Of a stretch of DNA of 6,302 nt, positions 1 through 4,983 are shown one piece after another; positions within the stretch are counted from its first letter, which is position 1; every line of letters starts with the position of its first letter. Source of the DNA: Bacteroidota bacterium. Lineage in GTDB: Bacteria > Bacteroidota > Bacteroidia > NS11-12g > UBA9320. A program made the position numbers and the translations under genes. The notes below the pieces were generated by a model. It had not been told where the DNA came from. It saw only the letters and a list, made by a program, of their open reading frames with translations, and did not search any database. The DNA lies in NCBI GenBank assembly GCA_003484585.1, contig DNBZ01000256.1, positions 1 through 6,302 of the forward strand. The letters run 5' to 3'.

Positions 1-807
1 CTATTTGCAGAGTTATACTATAGGTTCTCTCAGAGTGAGGATAATGACATAAGTAGTATTTTTAAAACAGACAAACTTGCAAAGGGTAAAGGAGCTATAA
101 AGACTTATGCTGCTTCTCTTTGGGCCAAATCTAAGATAAGAAATGTAGATAAGTACCTAAGCTTGGCAGATAAGAAACTGGTAAAAGCACTTCAAATATC
201 TGATCCGCTCATAGAACTAGCCAATAAGGTAAACAGTGCATTCTTAAATATGCAAACTGAAATGACTCAAATCAATGCAGAGATAGATGAGATAATCCCA
301 AGATTCAATGATTTAGAGATGGAAGTAAATGGAGGTAGTTTTATACCAGATGCCAATGGTACACTCCGATTTACCTATGGCTATATAAAAGGATACGAAC
401 CTAAAGATGGGGTAGTAGCAAGCCCATATACTACCGTAAAAGGTATTATAGAAAAGGCAGAAAGAACAGATAATCCAGATTACTACCTGGAGCCAGAGTA
501 CCTGGATAAGCTCATGAAAATAGAACCTGCAGATGTACTTAGAAGCCCAGTAAACAATGCCGTAGTCGTAGGACTATTGTATAATATGGATACCACAGGT
601 GGTAATAGTGGAAGTCCTATAATGGATAGTAAAGGACGACTGATAGGTGTCAACTTTGATCGTGCATATACTGCCACCATAAATGACTATGCTTGGAATG
701 AAAGCTATAGCCGTTCTATAGGTGTAGATATACGATACGTTTTGTATGTAATGAAGTATTTCGGAGAAGCAGATACTGTGCTTGCCGAAATGGGAGTGGA
801 GTTATAA
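1..807 (+). CDS. S46 family dipeptidyl-peptidase, DPP11-like (Asp/Glu specific), 5'-truncated by window edge
   Basis: The reading frame is open from the first base, so only the last 268 residues are visible; S46 enzymes are about 700 residues. The motif TGGNSGSP carries the catalytic Ser (codon 607-609); His and Asp of the triad lie upstream of the window. Exactly 18 residues after the Ser, in NFDR, is an Arg (codon 661-663). In Porphyromonas gingivalis DPP11 the pair Ser655/Arg673 has this spacing and the Arg selects Asp or Glu at P1; DPP7, which prefers hydrophobic P1, has Gly there. The specificity call therefore follows from family knowledge plus a visible residue. The helical stretch at about residues 55-110 fits the alpha-helical domain inserted in S46 enzymes. 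The enzyme would act in the periplasm, releasing dipeptides from oligopeptide N-termini for use as nutrients. A TTG at 163 is internal and should not be taken as the start. The family call is firm; the specificity is likely. Confidence 0.93.
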   Translation, partial: LFAELYYRFSQSEDNDISSIFKTDKLAKGKGAIKTYAASLWAKSKIRNVDKYLSLADKKLVKALQISDPLIELANKVNSAFLNMQTEMTQINAEIDEIIPRFNDLEMEVNGGSFIPDANGTLRFTYGYIKGYEPKDGVVASPYTTVKGIIEKAERTDNPDYYLEPEYLDKLMKIEPADVLRSPVNNAVVVGLLYNMDTTGGNSGSPIMDSKGRLIGVNFDRAYTATINDYAWNESYSRSIGVDIRYVLYVMKYFGEADTVLAEMGVEL

Positions 808-837
808 AGCCTTAGTTTCTGTAGTTATATGAAATAA

Positions 838-867
838 CGCGTCACCTTGATTTACTATAGGTGCGTG
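838..867 (+). terminator. Candidate terminator hairpin after the S46 peptidase
   Basis: The arm CGCG-T-CACC (838-846) pairs with GGTGCGTG (860-867). This gives eight pairs, including one G-U, with U842 bulged; a further T847-A859 pair leaves an 11-nt loop. It starts 31 nt after the peptidase stop and is the most GC-rich stem in this gap. The 3' flank (ATTATTG) is only weakly T-rich, so intrinsic termination is plausible but not certain. It also lies downstream of fabI in the opposite direction and could stop transcripts from both sides. Confidence 0.45.
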
Positions 868-868
868 A

Positions 869-985
869 TTATTGCAAATTATAACCGGCAAATGGAGCTT
901 TAATAGCTTTTTCTGTATGACGGTTTTGCCATAGCCTATTTCTTTTTATTAATCGGCCACGCTTCAAATGATCTAAGACTATCAT
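869..985 (-). other. Doubtful 38-codon reading frame downstream of fabI; possible gene remnant
   Basis: This minus-strand frame starts with ATG at 985 and ends with TAA at 869-871. The same frame is open upstream to a stop at 1061-1063, giving 63 sense codons in all, but no ATG, GTG or TTG lies in the upstream part. The 38-residue product is very basic (9 Lys/Arg, with clusters such as LKRGRLIKRNR) and ends APFAGYNLQ. It lies on the same strand as fabI, about 100 nt past its stop, and its own stop falls just before the hairpin at 838-867. I do not recognise the sequence. It could be a small protein, the tail of a decayed gene, or chance; chance is quite possible at this length. Confidence 0.18.
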
Positions 986-1037
986 TTCATAACCTCTCTT
1001 TTCGCCATACTCTACTATTGTTAGAGAGTATAGGCTA
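932..1037. repeat. Nested inverted repeats in the gap after fabI
   Basis: In the 808-1087 gap, TAGCCTAT (932-939) is matched by its reverse complement ATAGGCTA (1030-1037). Inside lie AAATGAT/ATCATTT (966-972 with 981-987, 8-nt loop) and ATACTCT/AGAGTAT (1007-1013 with 1025-1031, 11-nt loop). The last hairpin shares two bases with the outer arm, so the two cannot both form fully. These could be parts of a folded fabI 3' UTR or fabI terminators. No T-tract follows any of them on either strand, and short repeats of this kind are common in AT-rich DNA. Confidence 0.25.
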
Positions 1038-1087
1038 AGGTTACGAGATAGTAATCCTATTTACATTTTAATGGATTCTAATCATAG

Positions 1088-1891
1088 TTATTTACCCAAC
1101 ACTTCACCGCTCATGCCCGTGAAGCTAAAACCTCCATCGTGAAAGAGGTTTTGCATTGTAACCATCTTAGTGTAGTCAGAAAACATAGAGATACAATAGT
1201 CTGCACATGCATTTGCATCAGCATTTCCAAGTGGCGACATTTTAGCTGCATAGCTTATGAAATCATCAAAACCTTTCACCCCGCTACCTGCAGTAGTTAC
1301 CGTAGGAGATTGAGAAATGGTGTTGATACGCACTTTTGACTTTTTGCCATAGTGATAGCCGAAATTTCGGGCAATACTTTCAAGTATCGCTTTGCTTTCT
1401 GCCATCTCACTGTAGTCTGGGAATACACGTTGTGCTGCTATATACGTAAGCCCCAATACAGAACCCCAATCATTGAGAGCCTCTTTTTGGTAGCATGCTT
1501 GTATCATTTTATGAAAAGATAAAGCAGAGATATCATATGTTTTATGTGTCCAATCATACTTTAGGTCTGTGTATGGTCTTCCTTTTCTTACGTTTAGACT
1601 CATACCTATGGAGTGCAGCATAAAATCAAACTTACCACCGAAGTGTTCCATTGACTTATCTATGAGTTCTAGTACTTGGTCATTATCAGTCACATCACAC
1701 GGTATTATAGGTGCATTAAGCTTTTCTGAAAGTTCCTTAATAGCTCCCATACGCATAGCTATAGGTGCATTTGTAAGTACTATTTCAGCACCTTGCTCCA
1801 CACATTTCTCAGCTACTTTCCATGCTATAGACTGACTATCTAGTGCCCCTGAGATTATTCCTTTTTTTCCTTTTAAGAGATTGTTTGACAT
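1088..1891 (-). CDS. fabI: Enoyl-[acyl-carrier-protein] reductase (NADH) FabI
   Basis: FabI reduces trans-2-enoyl-ACP to acyl-ACP with NADH, the last step of each elongation round of type II fatty acid synthesis, in the cytoplasm. The product is 267 residues, normal for the family. It opens with the characteristic NLLKGKKGIISGAL and the cofactor motif G-x5-S-x-A (G15 to A23). The active-site pattern is Y150, Y160 and K167 (Y-x6-K, in DYSEMAESK), as in the divergent short-chain dehydrogenases of the FabI type. It ends with the usual FHDGGFSFTGM segment. I chose ATG at 1891 because the protein then begins MSNNLLKG, like its relatives, and the start follows an A-rich leader. A GTG at 1933 would add 14 residues not expected in this family. 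The gene is divergent from the lipoprotein hydrolase, with 54 bp between start codons. It is the family inhibited by triclosan and isoniazid-type drugs. Confidence 0.96.
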   Translation of the reverse strand: MSNNLLKGKKGIISGALDSQSIAWKVAEKCVEQGAEIVLTNAPIAMRMGAIKELSEKLNAPIIPCDVTDNDQVLELIDKSMEHFGGKFDFMLHSIGMSLNVRKGRPYTDLKYDWTHKTYDISALSFHKMIQACYQKEALNDWGSVLGLTYIAAQRVFPDYSEMAESKAILESIARNFGYHYGKKSKVRINTISQSPTVTTAGSGVKGFDDFISYAAKMSPLGNADANACADYCISMFSDYTKMVTMQNLFHDGGFSFTGMSGEVLGK

Positions 1892-1907
1892 AATTTGTTT
1901 ATTAAGC

Positions 1908-1938
1908 TTTGCAATGTTAGAAAAATAAAACACTTTTG
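1908..1938 (+). promoter_or_regulatory. Candidate Bacteroidota promoter for the lipoprotein hydrolase
   Basis: TTTG at 1908-1911, a spacer of exactly 19 nt, then CACTTTTG at 1931-1938. This differs from the Bacteroidota sigma-ABfr consensus TTTG-N19-TAnnTTTG only in the first base of the -7 box. The box ends 7 nt before the ATG at 1946, so transcription would start at or within a few bases of the start codon, giving a leaderless or near-leaderless mRNA. It is a pattern match only; AT-rich DNA gives chance matches. Confidence 0.4.
1912..1919 (-). promoter_or_regulatory. Weak candidate -7 box for fabI
   Basis: Read on the minus strand, 1919-1912 is TAACATTG, one mismatch from TAnnTTTG, about 20 nt upstream of the fabI ATG at 1891. 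No good TTTG lies at the right distance. TATTTTTC at 1927-1920 is an alternative one-mismatch box, also without a good -33 partner. Either would overlap the forward promoter of the hydrolase, so the two divergent genes may compete for polymerase. Confidence 0.2.
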
Positions 1939-1945
1939 ACAGACA

Positions 1946-2722
1946 ATGAACAAGCTTTTTTATTCAACAATAATCCTTTCTACTTTATTATTCTCTTGTT
2001 CCTCTAATACGGACAAAGGAGAGATGAAAGAAGTGTCTAACGCGGTAGCCGATGGGCAAGCCGGAAGTGTCACCATAACAGCTGAAGATGGACTGGAGAT
2101 AACTGCAGACTATTATCCTAACAGTAAGGCAACTACACTAATAATACTATGTCACCAAGCTGGTTATAGCAGAGGAGAATATAGTAAAATAGCACCTCGA
2201 TTGGTGGACTCTGGATTTGCTTGCCTAGCTATAGATCAGCGTAGTGGAAAATTGGCAAATGAAGTATTCAATGAAACTGCGAAAAGAGCAGAAGCTCAAG
2301 GTATGAGCACTAACTATATAGATGCCAAAGCAGACATAATTGCTGCGGTAGACTATATAAAGGCAAACACAGATAAGAAAATTATACTTTGGGGAAGTTC
2401 TTACTCTGCATCATTGGCACTTATGGTGGGTGCAGAAAATGTGAACGTAGAGAAAATAGTAGCTTTTAGCCCAGGAGAGTATTTAGACAATCAAGATAGA
2501 GTTAGCTCTTCTATTACTAATCTGGGTAAGCCCGTATTTATAACTGGAGGTTCAGAAGAGTATGATATGATAGTGAAACCATTAGAAAGTGCATTGCCAA
2601 AAGGAAATGTAACGGCAATAAAACAAGGTATAAATAGTGATCACGGCTCTAAAACATTGTGGAGTAATACTAAAAATGCACAAAATGTATGGGCAGAGGT
2701 TGTTGCTTTTTTAAGATCTTGA
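1946..2722 (+). CDS. Lipoprotein alpha/beta hydrolase (dienelactone hydrolase-like fold), substrate unknown
   Basis: The 258-residue protein begins with a lipoprotein signal: two basic-region residues, a hydrophobic stretch, then the lipobox LFSC with the acylated Cys at residue 18. This fixes the ATG at 1946 and places the enzyme on a membrane facing the periplasm or the cell surface. The rest reads as a single alpha/beta-hydrolase domain. A strand-loop LIILCHQAG (65-73) gives the oxyanion region, LAIDQRSGK follows, and the nucleophile elbow is WGSSYSA with S152. After strand PVFITGG the acid is probably E204, E205 or D207, and H233 in SDHGS completes the triad. The elbow is G-x-S-x-S, not the usual G-x-S-x-G. 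It has no clear Bacteroidota surface-export signal (no run of acidic residues after Cys). Esterase or peptidase activity cannot be told apart from sequence. Its last 12 bp overlap the opposing gene. Confidence 0.85.
   Translation: MNKLFYSTIILSTLLFSCSSNTDKGEMKEVSNAVADGQAGSVTITAEDGLEITADYYPNSKATTLIILCHQAGYSRGEYSKIAPRLVDSGFACLAIDQRSGKLANEVFNETAKRAEAQGMSTNYIDAKADIIAAVDYIKANTDKKIILWGSSYSASLALMVGAENVNVEKIVAFSPGEYLDNQDRVSSSITNLGKPVFITGGSEEYDMIVKPLESALPKGNVTAIKQGINSDHGSKTLWSNTKNAQNVWAEVVAFLRS
2711..2722. repeat. Palindromic tail-to-tail overlap of two genes
   Basis: The hydrolase stop (TGA, 2720-2722) and the stop of the opposing T9SS protein gene (TAA on the minus strand, 2711-2713) lie in the 12-mer TTAAGATCTTGA. 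Its core AAGATCTT (2713-2720) is a perfect palindrome. As a result both proteins end in Arg-Ser, encoded by the same bases AGATCT on the two strands. The palindrome is too tight to fold as a hairpin with a normal loop, so it is not offered as a terminator. Confidence 0.9.
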
Positions 2723-3325
2723 TTCTATAATGAGTCTCCCTCTTTTATTGAGGGTTCCGCTACCTCTTAGGTGATAAAAAACTATTCCAATAGGTAACGA
2801 GAGCTCACCTATAGCTATTTTATTATCTATAGATGCTATGGTCAAAATTAATTGACCTGTTCGGTCATAGAAATCAAGCTGAACACGCTCATGTAATGGG
2901 TTTTGGAAATGTAATATACTATTAGCAGCTACAGGATGTGGCACTACGAGTACATTATTGCCAGCCTTGATTACCCGCACCGAGATAGTGTATGAATATC
3001 CGTAACTACCCAGTTCTAGTCTGAGGTAGTTCAATGTGTTATAAATGGGGTTTTCTAGAATAAACGAGTAATCCTTTTCTGTAGCATCACCGCAAATACC
3101 GAAGTAGGTTCCTTTGGTTTCAAAATAATCTACACTATCTCCAGACACCTGAATGTGTATGTCTTGGCACGTAAAACCTGCCTTTGTAGTCCAAGTGAGA
3201 AAGACTCTTCCTTCTATAGCTTCCGCTTTAAATTTCTTAACAAAAGGGTGATATTCATTTTGGGCAGATACATTAATTAGAGAAAAAATGAAATACACAG
3301 CAAGGCAACCTTTAATAAGGTTCAT
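2711..3325 (-). CDS. Small secreted protein with Fn3-like domain and T9SS type A C-terminal sorting domain
   Basis: With ATG at 3325 the protein has 204 residues and a clean signal peptide (MNLIKG, hydrophobic core, VSA-Q cleavage near residue 21). An in-frame ATG at 3349 would put eight extra residues before it and is less likely. Residues of about 26-118 resemble the Fn3-like beta-sandwich often found before type A sorting domains: VFLTWTTKAG, then YNTLNYLRLELGSYGYSYTISVRV. Two Cys (53 and 78) could form a disulfide. From about residue 127 comes the sorting domain: VVPHPVAANSILHF, VQLDFYDRTGQLIL, LPIGIVFYHLRG, then RGRLIIES. This fits export by the type IX system and attachment to, or release from, the cell surface. 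The usual PNP motif is PHP here. No catalytic domain is visible, so the role is unknown; it may be a binding or structural surface protein. Confidence 0.82.
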   Translation of the reverse strand: MNLIKGCLAVYFIFSLINVSAQNEYHPFVKKFKAEAIEGRVFLTWTTKAGFTCQDIHIQVSGDSVDYFETKGTYFGICGDATEKDYSFILENPIYNTLNYLRLELGSYGYSYTISVRVIKAGNNVLVVPHPVAANSILHFQNPLHERVQLDFYDRTGQLILTIASIDNKIAIGELSLPIGIVFYHLRGSGTLNKRGRLIIESRS

Positions 3326-3341
3326 TATATATGTATTTTTG
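3311..3341 (+). promoter_or_regulatory. Candidate Bacteroidota promoter for kdsA
   Basis: TATTTTTG (3334-3341) matches the -7 consensus TAnnTTTG fully. Exactly 19 nt upstream is TTTA (3311-3314), three of four bases of the -33 box TTTG. Transcription would start near 3346-3348, giving a leader of about 27-30 nt before the TTG start. The -33 half lies inside the signal-peptide codons of the divergent T9SS gene, so the two genes share control DNA. Confidence 0.45.
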
Positions 3342-3358
3342 CTGCTCATTAGTATTTA

Positions 3359-3389
3359 AAAAACTATTTCAATATTGGATTCTATAAAA
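3359..3389 (-). promoter_or_regulatory. Weak candidate promoter for the T9SS-sorted protein
   Basis: On the minus strand, TAGTTTTT (3366-3359) is one mismatch from TAnnTTTG, with TTTT (3389-3386) 19 nt upstream, one mismatch from TTTG. The -33 half would lie within the first codons of kdsA. The match is in A/T-rich sequence, so it carries little weight alone. Confidence 0.22.
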
Positions 3390-4190
3390 TCGACCATTCA
3401 CGAGGTACTTCACGGTGATAAACTTTTCTTGCTAGCAGGTCCTTGTGCTATAGAGAATGAAGAAATTACCATGCAAACCGCAGAATTTCTAACAAAATTA
3501 ACGGATAGGTTAGGTATTCCTTACGTATTTAAGTCATCTTATCGCAAGGCTAATCGAACTAAGTCTAATTCTTTCATAGGAATAGGAGATGAGAAGGCTC
3601 TTAAGCTTTTAGGAAAAGTGAGAAGTGAGTTTGGCGTGCCTACAGTCACAGATATACACGAGAGTAAGGAAGCAGAAATGGCGGCAGAATATGTAGACGT
3701 GCTGCAAATACCAGCTTTTCTGTTTAGACAAACAGAACTATTACAAGCTGCCGCAAAAACGGGCAGAGTAGTCAATATCAAAAAAGGACAATTTGCTGCG
3801 GCAGAAGCGATGCAGTTTGCGGCACAAAAGGTAGTAGATGCTGGCAATAATCAGGTGATGCTCACCGAGCGAGGCAATATGTTTGGCTATGGAGATATGA
3901 TAGTAGACTACAGAAACCTTATTTGGATGAAAGAAATGGGTTTTAAAGTAATCATGGATAGTACACACTCGCTGCAGCAGCCTAATAATGGTAGCGGTAC
4001 TACAGGTGGATTGCCTCAACTCATAGAGCCTATGGCCAAGGCTGCAGTAGCTGTAGGAGTAGATGGATTTTTTATAGAAACGCATCCAGATCCTTCTACT
4101 GCATTAAGTGATGGAGCCAATATGCTTCCACTGCACAAGATGGAGGATTTGCTTACCAAGTTACTAAGAGTAAGAGAAAGCATTTCTTAA
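3375..4190 (+). CDS. kdsA: 3-deoxy-8-phosphooctulonate synthase (KDO-8-P synthase), metal-dependent class
   Basis: KdsA condenses phosphoenolpyruvate with arabinose 5-phosphate to KDO-8-phosphate, precursor of the KDO that links lipid A to LPS core; the step is cytoplasmic. The 271-residue protein carries the family motifs in order: LLAGPCAIE (19-27), KSSYRKANR, GVPTVTDIHE, DVLQIPAFLFRQTELL, NIKKGQF, LTERGNMFGYGD, DSTHSLQQP, FIETHPDPSTALSDG. C24, H198, E235 and D246 match metal ligands C11, H185, E222 and D233 of the Aquifex enzyme, with identical spacings (174, 37, 11). The E. coli metal-independent form has Asn in place of this Cys, so this is the metallo class. The start is TTG at 3375: the frame is closed by TAA at 3357-3359, there is no ATG or GTG between, and the next Met (33) lies past the essential Cys. 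Divergent from the T9SS gene. Confidence 0.97.
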   Translation: MDSIKSTIHEVLHGDKLFLLAGPCAIENEEITMQTAEFLTKLTDRLGIPYVFKSSYRKANRTKSNSFIGIGDEKALKLLGKVRSEFGVPTVTDIHESKEAEMAAEYVDVLQIPAFLFRQTELLQAAAKTGRVVNIKKGQFAAAEAMQFAAQKVVDAGNNQVMLTERGNMFGYGDMIVDYRNLIWMKEMGFKVIMDSTHSLQQPNNGSGTTGGLPQLIEPMAKAAVAVGVDGFFIETHPDPSTALSDGANMLPLHKMEDLLTKLLRVRESIS

Positions 4191-4206
4191 AATTGGTATA
4201 AATGCA

Positions 4207-4236
4207 AGAGGAGGACTAGTTTCCTAATCCTCCTCT
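4207..4236 (+). terminator. Strong hairpin 17 nt after kdsA, probable transcript end
   Basis: AGAGGAGGA (4207-4215) and TCCTCCTCT (4228-4236) form a perfect 9-bp stem with a 12-nt loop. The position right after the kdsA stop suggests a 3' end or a processing barrier. No T-tract follows; the next bases are CAACTAACTAACC. It may therefore be a 3' stabilising stem or part of a structured leader or small RNA, with termination at one of the weaker stems downstream. Confidence 0.55.
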
Positions 4237-4280
4237 CAACTAACTAACCAATTAAATCAAATTTACCCGCATTCATAACG

Positions 4281-4361
4281 TCAGCTATTGCTGATATATT
4301 TTGTAAGCTAAATATCTTTTTTCATTTTTAGAATACACATACTGGAATAAAAAAATGAAAA
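4281..4361 (+). other. Two further stem-loops in the kdsA to DUF5606 gap
   Basis: TCAGC-TATT-GCTGA (4281-4294) is a 5-bp stem with a 4-nt loop, followed by the T-rich TATATTTTG, which resembles a weak intrinsic terminator. Then TTTTCATTTTT (4319-4329) and AAAAATGAAAA (4351-4361) form a perfect 11-bp inverted repeat with a 21-nt spacer. With the hairpin at 4207-4236 the gap (4191-4425) has three stems in 160 nt. No coding frame longer than a few codons was noticed on the plus strand (ATG at 4202 gives only five codons). Confidence 0.35.
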
Positions 4362-4398
4362 GTGAACAAAACCTTACATACTATGTGAGATTAATAAA

Positions 4399-4406
4399 TA
4401 TTTTCG
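4399..4406 (+). promoter_or_regulatory. Weak candidate -7 box for the DUF5606 gene
   Basis: TATTTTCG is one mismatch from TAnnTTTG and ends 19 nt before the ATG at 4426. That would give a leader of roughly 12-15 nt. No TTTG lies 19 nt upstream, so support is poor. The start itself is preceded by AATTAAAA, the A-rich context usual in Bacteroidota in place of a Shine-Dalgarno site. Confidence 0.22.
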
Positions 4407-4425
4407 CAGCCCTTAATAATTAAAA

Positions 4426-4968
4426 ATGGCATTATATCTATCAGAAATAGTTTCGGTATCAGGTAAACCTGGTCTACATAAGATGGTTGGTAATAGATCA
4501 ACAGGCTTAATAGTGGAATCTTTGGATGCTGCTAAAAAGCGTTTCCCAACTAACCTTACTCAAAAAGTTTCGTTCCTAAGTGACATCTCTATGTATACAT
4601 ATGATGGAGATGAGAAGTTAGACGAAATCCTTAAGAAGTTACACGCAGTAGCAGAAGGAGGAGAAAAACTTATAACTAAGAAGAGCAGTGGTGAAGAGAT
4701 TCAAGCTTTTTTCAGAAAAATAGTTAAAAATTTTGATGAGGAGCAAGTTTACAATTCAGATATAGTGAAGTTGGTAAGTTGGTATCTAATAATAAAAGAT
4801 ATGGTAGATTTTGATAATCTATTAGAATCTGAGGAAGAGGCTGACAAAGGTGCCAAAAAAGCATCTGGTCCTGCAAAAGCCAAAAAACCTTCTGCTAAGT
4901 CTGCACCAAAAGCTCAAAGTAGAGCAAAAGGCGGTGTGAAGAAAAGCGGAAATCTGAAAGCAGGATAA
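4426..4968 (+). CDS. DUF5606 domain protein with Lys/Ala-rich C-terminal tail
   Basis: The 180-residue cytoplasmic protein has the conserved N-terminus of a Bacteroidota-specific family: YLSEIVSVSGKPGLHKMV, TGLIVESLDAAKKRFP, then SDISMYTYDGDEKLDEIL. The N-terminal ~60 residues look like a small beta-barrel. Residues of about 62-132 are mostly helical and include the segment IQAFFRKIVKNFDEEQVYNS. No signal peptide or membrane segment is present, and the biochemical role of the family is unknown to me. After an acidic patch (ESEEEAD, 134-140) the last 40 residues are low-complexity: 12 Lys, 1 Arg and many Ala, Ser, Pro and Gly, with repeats such as AKAKKPSAK. This tail resembles those of histone H1-like and HU-tail proteins and may bind nucleic acid; that is inference. 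The gene is a single-gene unit. Its stop is separated by one base from that of the opposing gene and lies in a palindrome. Confidence 0.85.
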   Translation: MALYLSEIVSVSGKPGLHKMVGNRSTGLIVESLDAAKKRFPTNLTQKVSFLSDISMYTYDGDEKLDEILKKLHAVAEGGEKLITKKSSGEEIQAFFRKIVKNFDEEQVYNSDIVKLVSWYLIIKDMVDFDNLLESEEEADKGAKKASGPAKAKKPSAKSAPKAQSRAKGGVKKSGNLKAG

Positions 4969-4983
4969 ATTATCCTCTTTTAG
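4954..4983. terminator. Bidirectional terminator containing both stop codons of a convergent pair
   Basis: AGGATAA-A-TTATCCT (4962-4976) is a perfect palindrome centred on A4969. Past a bulged C4961 the pairing goes on: GAAAG (4956-4960) with CTTTT (4977-4981), then T4955-A4982 and C4954-G4983. As RNA it would fold with a loop of about five bases (AAATT). The CTTTT on one strand and the AAAG on the other give short T-runs in both directions. Both stop codons, 4966-4968 (+) and 4972-4970 (-), lie in it, so termination must occur in the last codons. Confidence 0.6.

Noticed and set aside
483..680. 65-codon minus-strand frame
   Set aside because: Lies wholly inside the S46 peptidase, opposite its catalytic Ser region; a shadow of that gene.
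1139..1339. 66-codon plus-strand frame
   Set aside because: Lies inside fabI, whose motifs are unambiguous; the product has a composition typical of antisense translation.
1569..1835. 88-codon plus-strand frame
   Set aside because: Antisense to the fabI cofactor-binding half; Ser/Ile-rich shadow with no recognisable motif.
1892..1933. N-terminal extension of FabI from GTG at 1933
   Set aside because: The extra 14 residues are not part of the family, whose members start with the MSxNLLKG-type segment, and the ATG at 1891 has the better context.
2713..2720. AAGATCTT palindrome as an intrinsic terminator
   Set aside because: The stem could have only three base pairs with a two-base loop, and the T-run lies on the wrong side for the plus strand.
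3326..3349. Upstream ATG of the T9SS-sorted protein at 3349
   Set aside because: It would place eight polar residues before an otherwise standard signal peptide; ATG at 3325 gives a normal n-region.
3539..3847. 102-codon minus-strand frame
   Set aside because: Shadow of kdsA, Ser/Ala/Cys-rich antisense product.
3741..4085. 114-codon minus-strand frame
   Set aside because: Antisense to the most conserved part of kdsA; no independent signs of coding.
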